A stretch of DNA of 64,000 bases from Pelomonas sp. Root405 (GTDB taxonomy: Bacteria > Pseudomonadota > Gammaproteobacteria > Burkholderiales > Burkholderiaceae_C), in the NCBI RefSeq assembly GCF_001425165.1, contig NZ_LMDU01000001.1, positions 528,075-592,074 on the forward strand. The letters are read 5' to 3'. Shown piece after piece: positions 54,539 to 62,642 of the stretch. The notes beneath the pieces were generated by a model. That model was not told the DNA's origin. It worked only from the letters and a program-made list of their open reading frames with translations, and did no database searches. The stretch's first letter is position 1. Each line of letters begins with the position of its first letter. The position numbers and the translations under genes were made by a program.

Positions 54539-55549
54539 ATGGACTCCTTCTTCGCCCAGCTCTCCGAATCGGTCTCACGGGCCCGCACGCTGGAAGAACT
54601 GACCCGGCCGCTGCTGGAGATGCTGGAGGCCGTCACGGGCCTGGAGTCGACCTATCTGACGACCATCGATGTGGCCGAGGGCCTGCAGCACGTCGTCTAT
54701 GCGCGCAACTCGCGCGACCTGCAGATCCCGGAGGGCCTGTCCGTGCCCTGGGGCGACACGCTGTGCAAGCGCGCGCTTGATGAAGGCCGGCCCTTCACCG
54801 ACGACGTCGCCGGCATCTGGGGCGACTCCGGCGCGGCACGCGATCTGGGCATTCAGACCTATGTCAGCACGCCGGTGCGCACCGACGACGGCGGCCTGTA
54901 TGGCACGCTGTGCGCAGCCAGCTCCCAGCGCCGCCCCTTGAGCGACACGGCCGAACATGCGCTGCGCTTGTTTGCCCGCCTCATCGAACAACACGTGACG
55001 CGTGAGCGCCTCGTCGAGAAGCTGCAGCATGTCAACGCCGAGCTGCTCACGCAGGCCCTGACCGACCCGCTGACCGGCCTGCCCAACCGGCGCGCGTTGA
55101 TGCAGGAGCTGGCACGCCTCAAGTCACTGGCCCAGCGCACCGGCAGCTGGTTGCTGGCCGGCGCCATCGACCTGGACGGCTTCAAGCAGGTCAACGACAG
55201 CCATGGCCATGACGCCGGCGATGAATTCCTGTGCGGCATTGCCGCGCGTCTGAACACGGCGCTGCGCGGCGGTGACGTGCTGGCGCGCATGGGTGGCGAC
55301 GAGTTCGTCGTCATCGGCCTGGGCCCCACGCTGGGCGCCGACGGCATGGCCGCGGCGCGGCTGCTGCAGGACAGGCTGGCCGCGGCCACCGTGGGCCGCT
55401 ATGCCGCGGCGGCGGTCAGCATCGACTACGCCGGTGCCAGCGTCGGCGTGGCCTGCCTTGACCCGCATCAATGCAGCGCCGAGCAGGTGCTGCGCGATTC
55501 CGATGCGGCGATGTACCGCGTCAAGCTGTTGCGCCGTCAGCAGGGCTGA
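54539..55549 (+). CDS. GAF-domain diguanylate cyclase
   Basis: A 336-residue soluble cyclase. A GAF domain (about 20-160, with LSVPWGDTLCKRALDEGRPF and GIQTYVSTPVRTDDGGLYGTLCA) precedes a GGDEF domain with LTGLPNRRALM and ARMGGDEFVVIGL. RGGD, five residues before that motif, is an RxxD inhibitory site. No membrane segment. The ATG at 54539 is preferred over a TTG at 54509 because the helix start and family alignment fit it better, though no strong ribosome site precedes either. It follows the Lrp-type gene by 32 bases on the same strand. Confidence 0.9.
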   Translation: MDSFFAQLSESVSRARTLEELTRPLLEMLEAVTGLESTYLTTIDVAEGLQHVVYARNSRDLQIPEGLSVPWGDTLCKRALDEGRPFTDDVAGIWGDSGAARDLGIQTYVSTPVRTDDGGLYGTLCAASSQRRPLSDTAEHALRLFARLIEQHVTRERLVEKLQHVNAELLTQALTDPLTGLPNRRALMQELARLKSLAQRTGSWLLAGAIDLDGFKQVNDSHGHDAGDEFLCGIAARLNTALRGGDVLARMGGDEFVVIGLGPTLGADGMAAARLLQDRLAAATVGRYAAAAVSIDYAGASVGVACLDPHQCSAEQVLRDSDAAMYRVKLLRRQQG

Positions 55550-55557
55550 GACAGCGC

Positions 55558-56907
55558 TCAGAGCTCGCCGTAGCTGTGCAGCCCTGAGAGGAACATGTTG
55601 ACGCCCAGAAAGGCGAAGGTCGTCACCAGCAGCCCCACCAGCGCCCACCAGGCCGACACGGCACCGCGCAAACCCTTCATCAGCCGCATGTGCAGCCAGG
55701 CCGCGTAGTTCAGCCAGACGATCAACGCCCAGGTTTCCTTGGGGTCCCAGCTCCAGTAGCCGCCCCAGGCCTCTGCCGCCCAGAAGGCGCCCAGGATGGT
55801 GGCGATGGTGAAGAAGGCAAAGCCCAGCGCGATGGCCTTGTACATGAGGTCGTCGAGCTGGGGCAGCTCGGGCAGGCGCGCACTCAGCCGGCCTCGCAGT
55901 GCGACGGCCAGCCCCAGGAACACGGCGACGCCGGCGATCTTGCGCGCCCAGCCGTCCATGCCGGTGATGGTGGCGGCCTCCAGCGTCGCGCCGAAGCGCA
56001 CCGCCAGGATCAGCGCGACGATGGCGATCGGCATGGCGATCAGGCCGATGACGAGGGCGCGCGTCGTCGCCGTCTTCAGCAGATAGGCCAGGGCCACCAT
56101 GGCCGCCAGCGCGAACGCGCCGTAGCCGACAAAGTTGGCAGGCACGTGGATCTTCATCCACCAGCTCTGCAGGGCCGGCACCAGCGGCTGGATCTCCTGC
56201 GCGCCACGCTCCAGCGTGTACCAGAGCAGGAAGGCGACCGCCGCGCTGACGACGAGCATCACATAGGCGCCCAGCGCACGCGTCGCAAAGCGCTGCTCGT
56301 AGTAGAGATAGAACAGCGTCGTCATCCAGCAGAACAGCACGAAGACTTCGTAGAGGTTGCTGACGGGGATGTGGCCGATGTCGGCGCCGATCTGGTGGCT
56401 CTCGTACCAGCGCACGAGGGTGCCGACCAGGGCCATGAAGACGCCGCCCCAGGCCAGCTTGGAGCCGATGGCCTCGGCGGCGCTGCTGTTGCCGGCGCGC
56501 GTGAAGAAGCCGCCCCAGTAGAAGAGCATGCTCATCGTGAAGAGCAGGCTCATCCACAGGATGGCGCTCTGGCTGGACAGCATGTATTTCAGGAAGAACA
56601 CCTGCTCGCCCGCGGCGAGGTCGGCACCGAAGCCGTCGGTCTGCCTGGCGTACAGCGCGATGGCCAGCAGCGTGGCGGCACCGACCGCCAGGCTCAGCGC
56701 GCGCAGCGGTTTCCAGAACCAGCCCAGCGCGATCAGCGAGGGCAGGGCGAACAGCAGGATGCCCTGCTCGTAGACGTCCATGCTGCCGTTGTAGCGGCTG
56801 AAGGCATAGCCGCCACCAAGCAGCACCAGGGCGGCGAACAGCCAGTCGAAGACGTCGCGGCGCTGCAGCGCATGGCGGCGCGGCAGGTCGAAGGTGGTGG
56901 TATTCAT
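55558..56907 (-). CDS. ccsB: cytochrome c biogenesis protein CcsB/CcsA-type (System II)
   Basis: A 449-residue inner-membrane protein with many membrane segments and the WWD haem-handling motif (WAAEAWGGYWSWDPKETW, near 375), which identifies the CcsA/ResC half of System II cytochrome c synthase. Conserved His residues lie around the membrane faces (for example HVPANFVG and HMRLMKG). With ResB it carries haem across the membrane and attaches it to CxxCH apocytochromes such as the cytochrome c4 encoded upstream. Its ATG overlaps the resB stop by 4 bases (ATGA). Naming is complicated because the two subunits are named oppositely in some genomes. Confidence 0.93.
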   Translation of the reverse strand: MNTTTFDLPRRHALQRRDVFDWLFAALVLLGGGYAFSRYNGSMDVYEQGILLFALPSLIALGWFWKPLRALSLAVGAATLLAIALYARQTDGFGADLAAGEQVFFLKYMLSSQSAILWMSLLFTMSMLFYWGGFFTRAGNSSAAEAIGSKLAWGGVFMALVGTLVRWYESHQIGADIGHIPVSNLYEVFVLFCWMTTLFYLYYEQRFATRALGAYVMLVVSAAVAFLLWYTLERGAQEIQPLVPALQSWWMKIHVPANFVGYGAFALAAMVALAYLLKTATTRALVIGLIAMPIAIVALILAVRFGATLEAATITGMDGWARKIAGVAVFLGLAVALRGRLSARLPELPQLDDLMYKAIALGFAFFTIATILGAFWAAEAWGGYWSWDPKETWALIVWLNYAAWLHMRLMKGLRGAVSAWWALVGLLVTTFAFLGVNMFLSGLHSYGEL

Positions 56908-58976
56908 GCGGAGTCCTTCAAGACAGCAGCCTTGATCTGGGCGAAGAGCGTAGCGTTGTCGGGCGATTCACGCGTGCTCGACATGGCCATACGGATATGC
57001 GAGCTGCCCGGGTCGGCACTGGGCGCGATCCAGACCCACAGCCGCCGCTCCTTGATGTAGAGCATCGCGAAAACGCCAATGATGAGCAGGATGGCACCCA
57101 GGTAGACCAGCTTCTGGCCGGGTGCGCGCGCGATCTGGAAGACGCTGGCCTGCACCTGCTCGAAGTCCTGCAGTTGCAGCAGCATGGGCGCTGGGTAGTA
57201 GAGGCTGTCGGACAGCGACAGCACCGCCTGCGTCATGAAGGCCTGCGTGGTGGTGTCGGCCGTGGCCGGCTTGAGGCTGGCGCGTTCGCGAGCGAGCTGG
57301 TTCAGCTCGAACAGGCTGCCGTTGAGGATGCGCAGCAGCACCTCGGAGACGCGCTGGCGGTCGGCCTCGGGCACGTCGCGTTCGATGAACTGCGACAGCG
57401 CGGGCAGGCCGCCCTTCACCTCGTCGCCAGGCTGGGCGGCGGCGCCGGAGAAAAGCGTCAGTGCGCGCTGGGCGGTGAGCTGCAGCTGCGGCGTCAGCTG
57501 GGGCTGATTGGGTGGCGTGGCCGACACGGCGTAGCGGCGCGCGGCGGCGTCGCGCAGGGCCGGCTCGGCCAGCGCCTGGCGCAGGCGCAGCCAGCCGGTC
57601 AGGTCGCCGTTCTCATCGGCCGGCATGCGCAGATAGCGGAAGTTCTCGGCCGGCGTGTCGCGCATGCCGGCGAGGAAGAGCTTCTGGCCGTCGAGCTCGA
57701 CCGGCAGCATGTAGTTGCTGTATTCACGCGCCTGGCCGGCGGCGTCGCGCAGCTTGTAGCTGAAGCTGGGTCCGACGTTGTGCAGTGTCTTGGTCGTGTC
57801 GCCCTTGGCACCGCTGCCGAGGTGCTTGCTCAGGCGTTCGCCGAGGTCGACCTTGCGCACGTCGACGCCGCTGGGGTTGGCGCTGTCGCCGGCCAGGTTC
57901 TCGACGTTGATGACGCGCAACCCGTCGAGCTCCAGCGTCTGGTCGCCGAATGCCATCTTGCTGCCGACGCGGCCCTCGATGGGGCCGGGCTTGCCGCCCG
58001 TGAGCGGCAGCACCTGCAGCTTGAGTTTGGAACCGCCGTCCTCGAAGCTGCTCTGGTAGATGGCCAGGCCCTTGTGGATGACCGGCTCGTTGACCTTGAC
58101 GGTGGCCTCGCGCCGCTCGTCGCCGTCATGGATGACGATGTCGCTGGCAAAGCTCTTGGGCATGCCGGTGGAGTAGTAGTCGACGTTGAACTTCTTGAGT
58201 TCGATGTCGAAGGGCAGGTCCTGCAGCACGACGCCGCTGGGCAGGCTGAGCACGGCGATGCCCTGGCGCTGTTGCTCGGTCACCGAGACATTGCCGCGGA
58301 AGCTCGGGTTGGCGGTGGACAGCCGGTGCTCCGGCTTGATCTCGGCGACGAAACCCGAGCCGGTGTAGAGCTGCTTGTCCTGCAGCCACATTGCCAGCTG
58401 CACCATGGCGTTGCCATCCAGCACGCCGCCGATCAGGATGAGCACGATGGACGAATGGGCCGCGAGGTAGCCGATCTTGTTGGCCGCGCCGCGTCGCGCC
58501 GCGATCATGGTGCCGTGGTCGCGCTGCTGGACGCGGGCCTTCCAGCCGAACTGGGTCAGCGTCGCACCGATCTCGGCCAGCGCCATCGGCGGGTTGCTGT
58601 GCACCTCGCCGATGGCCTTGTGATGGTGGGCCTGCAGCGACTGCTCGCGCACGCCTTCCTTGTAGCTGCGCAGGTCGACCAGGATCTTGGGTGCATTGCG
58701 GGCGATGCACAGGCTGGTCGACAGCACCAGGAAGGCGAGGATGGCGAGGAACCAGGGCGCGCTGTAGACGGTGTACAGGCCGACGCGCCCGAACACCTCG
58801 GCCCAGAACGGGCCGAACTGGTTGATGTAGTTGCCCATCGGCTCGCTCTGGCGCAGCACGGTGCCGATGACCGAGGCGATGCAGATCACGCTGAGCAGCG
58901 TGATCGCGAAGCGCATGGACGACAGCAGGTCCAGCAGTTCGCGGGCGATGGGGGGGTGGGAGGTGGTGGAGGACAT
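56904..58976 (-). CDS. resB: ResB-family cytochrome c biogenesis protein
   Basis: A 690-residue partner of CcsB. It has a start with a membrane helix (LLDLLSSMRFAITLLSVICIA), two more helices near 60-90 and about 170, a large periplasmic domain (about 200-630) and a C-terminal helix (LVYLGAILLIIGVFAMLYIKERRLW). FEDGGSKLKLQVLPLTGGKPG is characteristic of ResB. It holds the apocytochrome for haem attachment. The ATG giving MSSTTSHPP was chosen over an upstream extension that crosses the terminator. Overlaps ccsB by 4 bases, so the two are co-translated. Confidence 0.93.
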   Translation of the reverse strand: MSSTTSHPPIARELLDLLSSMRFAITLLSVICIASVIGTVLRQSEPMGNYINQFGPFWAEVFGRVGLYTVYSAPWFLAILAFLVLSTSLCIARNAPKILVDLRSYKEGVREQSLQAHHHKAIGEVHSNPPMALAEIGATLTQFGWKARVQQRDHGTMIAARRGAANKIGYLAAHSSIVLILIGGVLDGNAMVQLAMWLQDKQLYTGSGFVAEIKPEHRLSTANPSFRGNVSVTEQQRQGIAVLSLPSGVVLQDLPFDIELKKFNVDYYSTGMPKSFASDIVIHDGDERREATVKVNEPVIHKGLAIYQSSFEDGGSKLKLQVLPLTGGKPGPIEGRVGSKMAFGDQTLELDGLRVINVENLAGDSANPSGVDVRKVDLGERLSKHLGSGAKGDTTKTLHNVGPSFSYKLRDAAGQAREYSNYMLPVELDGQKLFLAGMRDTPAENFRYLRMPADENGDLTGWLRLRQALAEPALRDAAARRYAVSATPPNQPQLTPQLQLTAQRALTLFSGAAAQPGDEVKGGLPALSQFIERDVPEADRQRVSEVLLRILNGSLFELNQLARERASLKPATADTTTQAFMTQAVLSLSDSLYYPAPMLLQLQDFEQVQASVFQIARAPGQKLVYLGAILLIIGVFAMLYIKERRLWVWIAPSADPGSSHIRMAMSSTRESPDNATLFAQIKAAVLKDSA

Positions 58977-59003
58977 CAAACGCGGTGGCGGGTAGCGGGC
59001 CCA

Positions 59004-59034
59004 GAAAAAAAGGCCGGTGCGGAACACCGGCCTT
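59004..59034 (-). terminator. rho-independent terminator after cytochrome c4 gene
   Basis: On the minus strand the sequence forms a perfect 8-bp GC-rich stem (GGCCGGTG/CACCGGCC) with a 5-base loop, followed by seven T residues (59005-59011 on the plus strand read as A). It lies 25 bases after the cytochrome c4 stop and before the resB start, so resB-ccsB probably needs its own promoter or read-through. Confidence 0.9.
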
Positions 59035-59058
59035 CGTTCCGCGAGGCGGTCGCGAGGT

Positions 59059-59679
59059 TCAGCGCAGGCCGGCGATGTAGTCGGAAACGGCCTTGATTTC
59101 CTTGTCGTTCATCTTGGAGGCGACGGTCGTCATCACCGGGTTGTTGGCGCGCGCGCCACTGCGGAAGGCCGTCATCTGCGCCTCCACATAGTCGCCATGC
59201 TGGCCGCCCAGGCGCGGGTACTGGGCCGGCATGCCGGCGCCGTTGGGCGCATGGCAGCCTGCACAGGCCGGCACCTGCCGGTCGGCGATGCCGCCGCGGT
59301 AGATCTTCTCGCCCAGGGCGACGCTGTCCTTGTTCTTGGCAAAACCCGGCTTGGCGGTCTTGGCCGCGTAGAAGGCCGACACATTGCGGATGTCCTCTTC
59401 CGACAGCGGTGCCGCCATGCCCTGCATGATGGGGTTCTTGCGCTTGCCGGTCTTGAACTCGACCAACTGCTTGACCAGGTACTCGGCGTGCTGGCCGGCG
59501 ATGATGGGGTTGGCGGGGCTGCCGCGCGTGCCATCGGCCGTGTGGCAGGCCGCGCAGACCTGGGTGGAGATGGCGCCGCCCTTGGCGAGGTCGGGCTTGG
59601 CCATGGCGGCGGGCTCGTTCGCAGCCTGGGCCGTGGCGGCCAGCAACAGACTCGACAGGAGGAAGGCGACAGTCTTCAT
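59059..59679 (-). CDS. dihaem cytochrome c4
   Basis: A 206-residue periplasmic protein with a signal peptide (MKTVAFLLSSLLLAATAQA) and two haem-c sites, VCAACHTADG (about 43) and ACAGCHAPNG (about 138), each in a cytochrome-c-fold domain with later methionines (PIMQGMAAPL, NPVMTTVASKM) as likely axial ligands. Cytochrome c4 passes electrons to terminal oxidases. It is the first gene of a group with resB-ccsB downstream and the divergent engB, an arrangement common in Burkholderiales. A GGAGG-type site is not obvious. Confidence 0.93.
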   Translation of the reverse strand: MKTVAFLLSSLLLAATAQAANEPAAMAKPDLAKGGAISTQVCAACHTADGTRGSPANPIIAGQHAEYLVKQLVEFKTGKRKNPIMQGMAAPLSEEDIRNVSAFYAAKTAKPGFAKNKDSVALGEKIYRGGIADRQVPACAGCHAPNGAGMPAQYPRLGGQHGDYVEAQMTAFRSGARANNPVMTTVASKMNDKEIKAVSDYIAGLR

Positions 59680-59749
59680 GGATTTATTCGGTCTCAAAGG
59701 GCGCAACCCGAGAATTTTACAATGCTGAATCACAGCCTCCGACCTAGCC

Positions 59750-60499
59750 ATGACCGAACCCATTCCCGAGGCTGAAGCCATCACCGACAACACGCCCGAG
59801 ATCGTCACCGAGAAGCTGGCCCTGGGCTGGACGCACACAGCGCGCTTCCTGACCACCGCCAGCCAGCTCGTGCACCTGCCGGCCACCGACCTGCCTGAGA
59901 TTGCCTTCGTCGGCCGCTCCAACGCCGGCAAGTCCACCGCCATCAACACACTGGCGCAGCAGAAGCGCCTCGCCTTCGCTTCCAAGACGCCCGGCCGCAC
60001 CCAGCACATCAACCTTTTCGAACTCGGCCCCAAGGACGCGGCCGACGCGCTGTTCGCCGACCTGCCGGGCTACGGCTACGCGGCCGTGGCCAAGGCCGCC
60101 AAGCTGCGCTGGCAGAAGGTCATGGCCGATTACCTGGAAGTGCGCCGCAGCCTGTCTGGCGTGGTGCTGATGGTGGACTCGCGCCTGGGCCTGACCGATC
60201 TCGACAAACAATTGCTGGAGTTCGTTGCGGCTCGCGTCGCGACGGGCGAGATCCGGTTGCTGGTGCTGCTGACCAAGTCCGACAAGCTCAACCGCAAGGA
60301 AGCCGACGCGGCGCTGCGCGCGACGAGCGAGTTCCTGGCCGGCATGACGACCGAGCATTCCGACGTCGCCGTGACGCTGTTCTCGGCGCTGAAGAAAAGC
60401 GGCGTCGGCGACGTGGCCGTTGCGCTGCGTGAATGGGTGCTGGCGCATCGGCTGCCCGAAGCCGTGCCGACGGCGGAGGCCGATCAGCCGGCCGACTGA
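59750..60499 (+). CDS. engB: EngB/YihA ribosome-biogenesis GTPase
   Basis: A 249-residue GTPase. G1 is FVGRSNAGKST, the switch I region is KTPGRTQHIN, G3 is DLPGYGYA and G4 is LTKSDKLN; SALKKSG is the G5-like element. It aids large-subunit ribosome assembly and is usually essential. The N-terminal 40 residues are longer than in E. coli, and a 20-residue acidic tail follows the G domain. It is divergent from the cytochrome c4 gene across 70 bases containing a TACAAT hexamer at 59718-59723 that may be its -10 element. Confidence 0.95.
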   Translation: MTEPIPEAEAITDNTPEIVTEKLALGWTHTARFLTTASQLVHLPATDLPEIAFVGRSNAGKSTAINTLAQQKRLAFASKTPGRTQHINLFELGPKDAADALFADLPGYGYAAVAKAAKLRWQKVMADYLEVRRSLSGVVLMVDSRLGLTDLDKQLLEFVAARVATGEIRLLVLLTKSDKLNRKEADAALRATSEFLAGMTTEHSDVAVTLFSALKKSGVGDVAVALREWVLAHRLPEAVPTAEADQPAD

Positions 60500-60510
60500 T
60501 CGGAGCGCGT

Positions 60511-62553
60511 CTAGCCGCCGTCGAGGTCGCTCATCAGCGTGTCGACAGCGCGCTGGACGACGCTGTCGTCTTCCAGCGCCGTGATCAGGCCGTTGGCCAG
60601 CAGCGCTTCGAGCGCGCGGCGGGTCAGCGGCATGCGCGCGTCGGCATCGCGCCCGACGAAGAGCATGAACTGACGTCCCTCGCTGATCCAGGCGACCTGC
60701 GCGGTGTGCCAGTTGCCCTGGATGAACATGTGGCACCACCGGCCGATCTGCAGGCCGTCGATCCAACGCTGAAGCGCGGCGCGGGCATCGGGCGAGTCAT
60801 GTTCGTTGTAGAGCTGAACCGGCACCGTGGGCAGCTCGCCGCGGTCGACGTCGGCACTCAGCCAGTGCGACGGCACCTGGGAATCGCGCTCTTCCATCAG
60901 GCGCTGCACGATCTCGTCGGCCGACGGCGCGGCGCTCGGCGAGGCGGCCGTCTTGGGCTTTGGAGGCCGGTGCTCGGCCGGCTCGACGGCGGGCAGTCCG
61001 CGCAGCAGGCGGGCATGCTGGGCTGCCAGCTCGGTCAGCGGCGGCTCACGCTTGGCTTCGGGCAGTTGGATGCTGTCGCAGCCGGTGACGAGGCGCTCGA
61101 CGAGCACCGGCAGTCGCATGCGCAGGGCATCGCGGTCGCCGAGGTCGCGCGGCGTGGTGAGGCTGTCGAGCACGGCATCGACCATCTCCATGGCCGCCTG
61201 CGCCTCGCGCGAATCGCGGCCGTGGCGCACCATGGCCGTGACGATGACGTCGACCCAGCTCGTCTGCAGGAAGCGATGCATGCGCGGGCCCAGCGGCGCA
61301 TCGGCGATCTGGTGGTCGATCTGCTCGCGCAGTAGTTCGCGCCAGTCGTGGCGCTGATGTTCGCGTTCCAGCGCCGCCAGCGCGACCGCATTGCGCTCGC
61401 TGCTCTGGCGGGCCTGCGCATCGATGCGCGCATCGACACGCGCCAGTACTTGCTGGAACAAGGCCGCGGTGGGCGTCGGTGCATCAACGAGCAGCTGCGC
61501 CTCGGCGTCCATGAAGCGCACGAAGTCGACGAGGCGGTCGTCGTCGGCGCGCTCGAAGGCCATGCCGTGGGCGGCGACGCGGTTCAGCAGCGCCCAGGTC
61601 GGGTGGTCCTGGCGGCGCAGCAGCATGGCGTCGCTGCGCGCCAGGCGCACGACGGCAATCTGGAGCCGCGCGAGCAAGGCCTTCATCGGCGGCAGCAGGC
61701 GCGGATCGGCCAGGATCTGGTCATAGAGCCGGCTGAGCATGTCCGGCCCGGTAGTGCGCACGAAGGGCGCCGGCGCCAGCGGGTCGCGCTGTGTGGCCGC
61801 GCCGAAACCGCTCAAGCCTTGAGGCCGCGAGTTGACGACGTCGACACGGCGCAGCAGGCCGTCCAGCGTGCCGTGGGTTGTCGGCCGCGTGCTGACGCCG
61901 CGCGCGGCGGCCAGGCGTTGATGGGCCAGCGGATCGGTCTGGGCGTGGCCGTGCGAGGCCACCATGTCGCTGATGTCGGCATCGCGCAGCGTGGCGCAGG
62001 CCTCGGTGTAGAGGCGGTGCAAGGCGCGGGCCAGCGGCATGGCCGCGACGCGCATCAGCTCGTACTGCGCCTGGGCGGCGAGCGGGCTGGACGCCAACGC
62101 ATGGTGGAGCGCATGGGCGTAGAGGGCGGGGCGCAGCGGGTTGTCGCGTTCGCGGGCCCGCGCGATGCCCCGCAGCGCGGCGAAGAAGTTGCCGATCTGG
62201 TGCAGCTCGGCCCGGCTCAATTCCTCGGACGTGCGCGCGACATGGGCGATGGCGACGTCCTGCAGCGCCTGATGCTCGTCGACGAGGCTGAGGCTTTCCA
62301 GCCCGCCCAGCTGCGAGGATGCGCGGTGCAGCGGGTCGTCGCCGCGGCGGCCGGCCTGTAGCATCTCGATCAGCCTGCCTTCAAAATCGGCCGCGAAATG
62401 GCCGCGCGCCTTGCGCCAGCCCTCGCGCAGCGGGTAGTGCTGAGGCTGGGCGTCTAGCTCGTCCTGCACGACGTTCAGCAGTTCGCGGGCCAGAGGGCCG
62501 GCCTCTGTCAACGCGTGGTCGAGCAGTTCGTGAGGATGCAGGCTGGAGCGCAT
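60511..62553 (-). CDS. DUF1631 family protein
   Basis: A 680-residue soluble protein of the DUF1631 family. It is mostly helical, with a segment TTGPDMLSRLYDQILADPRLLPPMKALLARLQ and TSWVDVIVTAMVRHGRDS typical of the family. A Pro/Lys-rich linker (about 535-560) leads to a C-terminal small-beta domain: GRWCHMFIQGNWHTAQVAWISEGRQFMLFVGRD. That last pattern resembles PilZ-like c-di-GMP-linked domains, although the RxxxR residues are not clear. Function unknown. It ends 11 bases after engB, convergently. Confidence 0.85.
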   Translation of the reverse strand: MRSSLHPHELLDHALTEAGPLARELLNVVQDELDAQPQHYPLREGWRKARGHFAADFEGRLIEMLQAGRRGDDPLHRASSQLGGLESLSLVDEHQALQDVAIAHVARTSEELSRAELHQIGNFFAALRGIARARERDNPLRPALYAHALHHALASSPLAAQAQYELMRVAAMPLARALHRLYTEACATLRDADISDMVASHGHAQTDPLAHQRLAAARGVSTRPTTHGTLDGLLRRVDVVNSRPQGLSGFGAATQRDPLAPAPFVRTTGPDMLSRLYDQILADPRLLPPMKALLARLQIAVVRLARSDAMLLRRQDHPTWALLNRVAAHGMAFERADDDRLVDFVRFMDAEAQLLVDAPTPTAALFQQVLARVDARIDAQARQSSERNAVALAALEREHQRHDWRELLREQIDHQIADAPLGPRMHRFLQTSWVDVIVTAMVRHGRDSREAQAAMEMVDAVLDSLTTPRDLGDRDALRMRLPVLVERLVTGCDSIQLPEAKREPPLTELAAQHARLLRGLPAVEPAEHRPPKPKTAASPSAAPSADEIVQRLMEERDSQVPSHWLSADVDRGELPTVPVQLYNEHDSPDARAALQRWIDGLQIGRWCHMFIQGNWHTAQVAWISEGRQFMLFVGRDADARMPLTRRALEALLANGLITALEDDSVVQRAVDTLMSDLDGG

Positions 62554-62642
62554 GGGTGGCGTTAGGGCGGGGCGATGCGATTATCCGGCGCCAACCTGGT
62601 GCGCTCCGGCGTGTTGCCCTCTCTTACCGACCCCCGAACCAT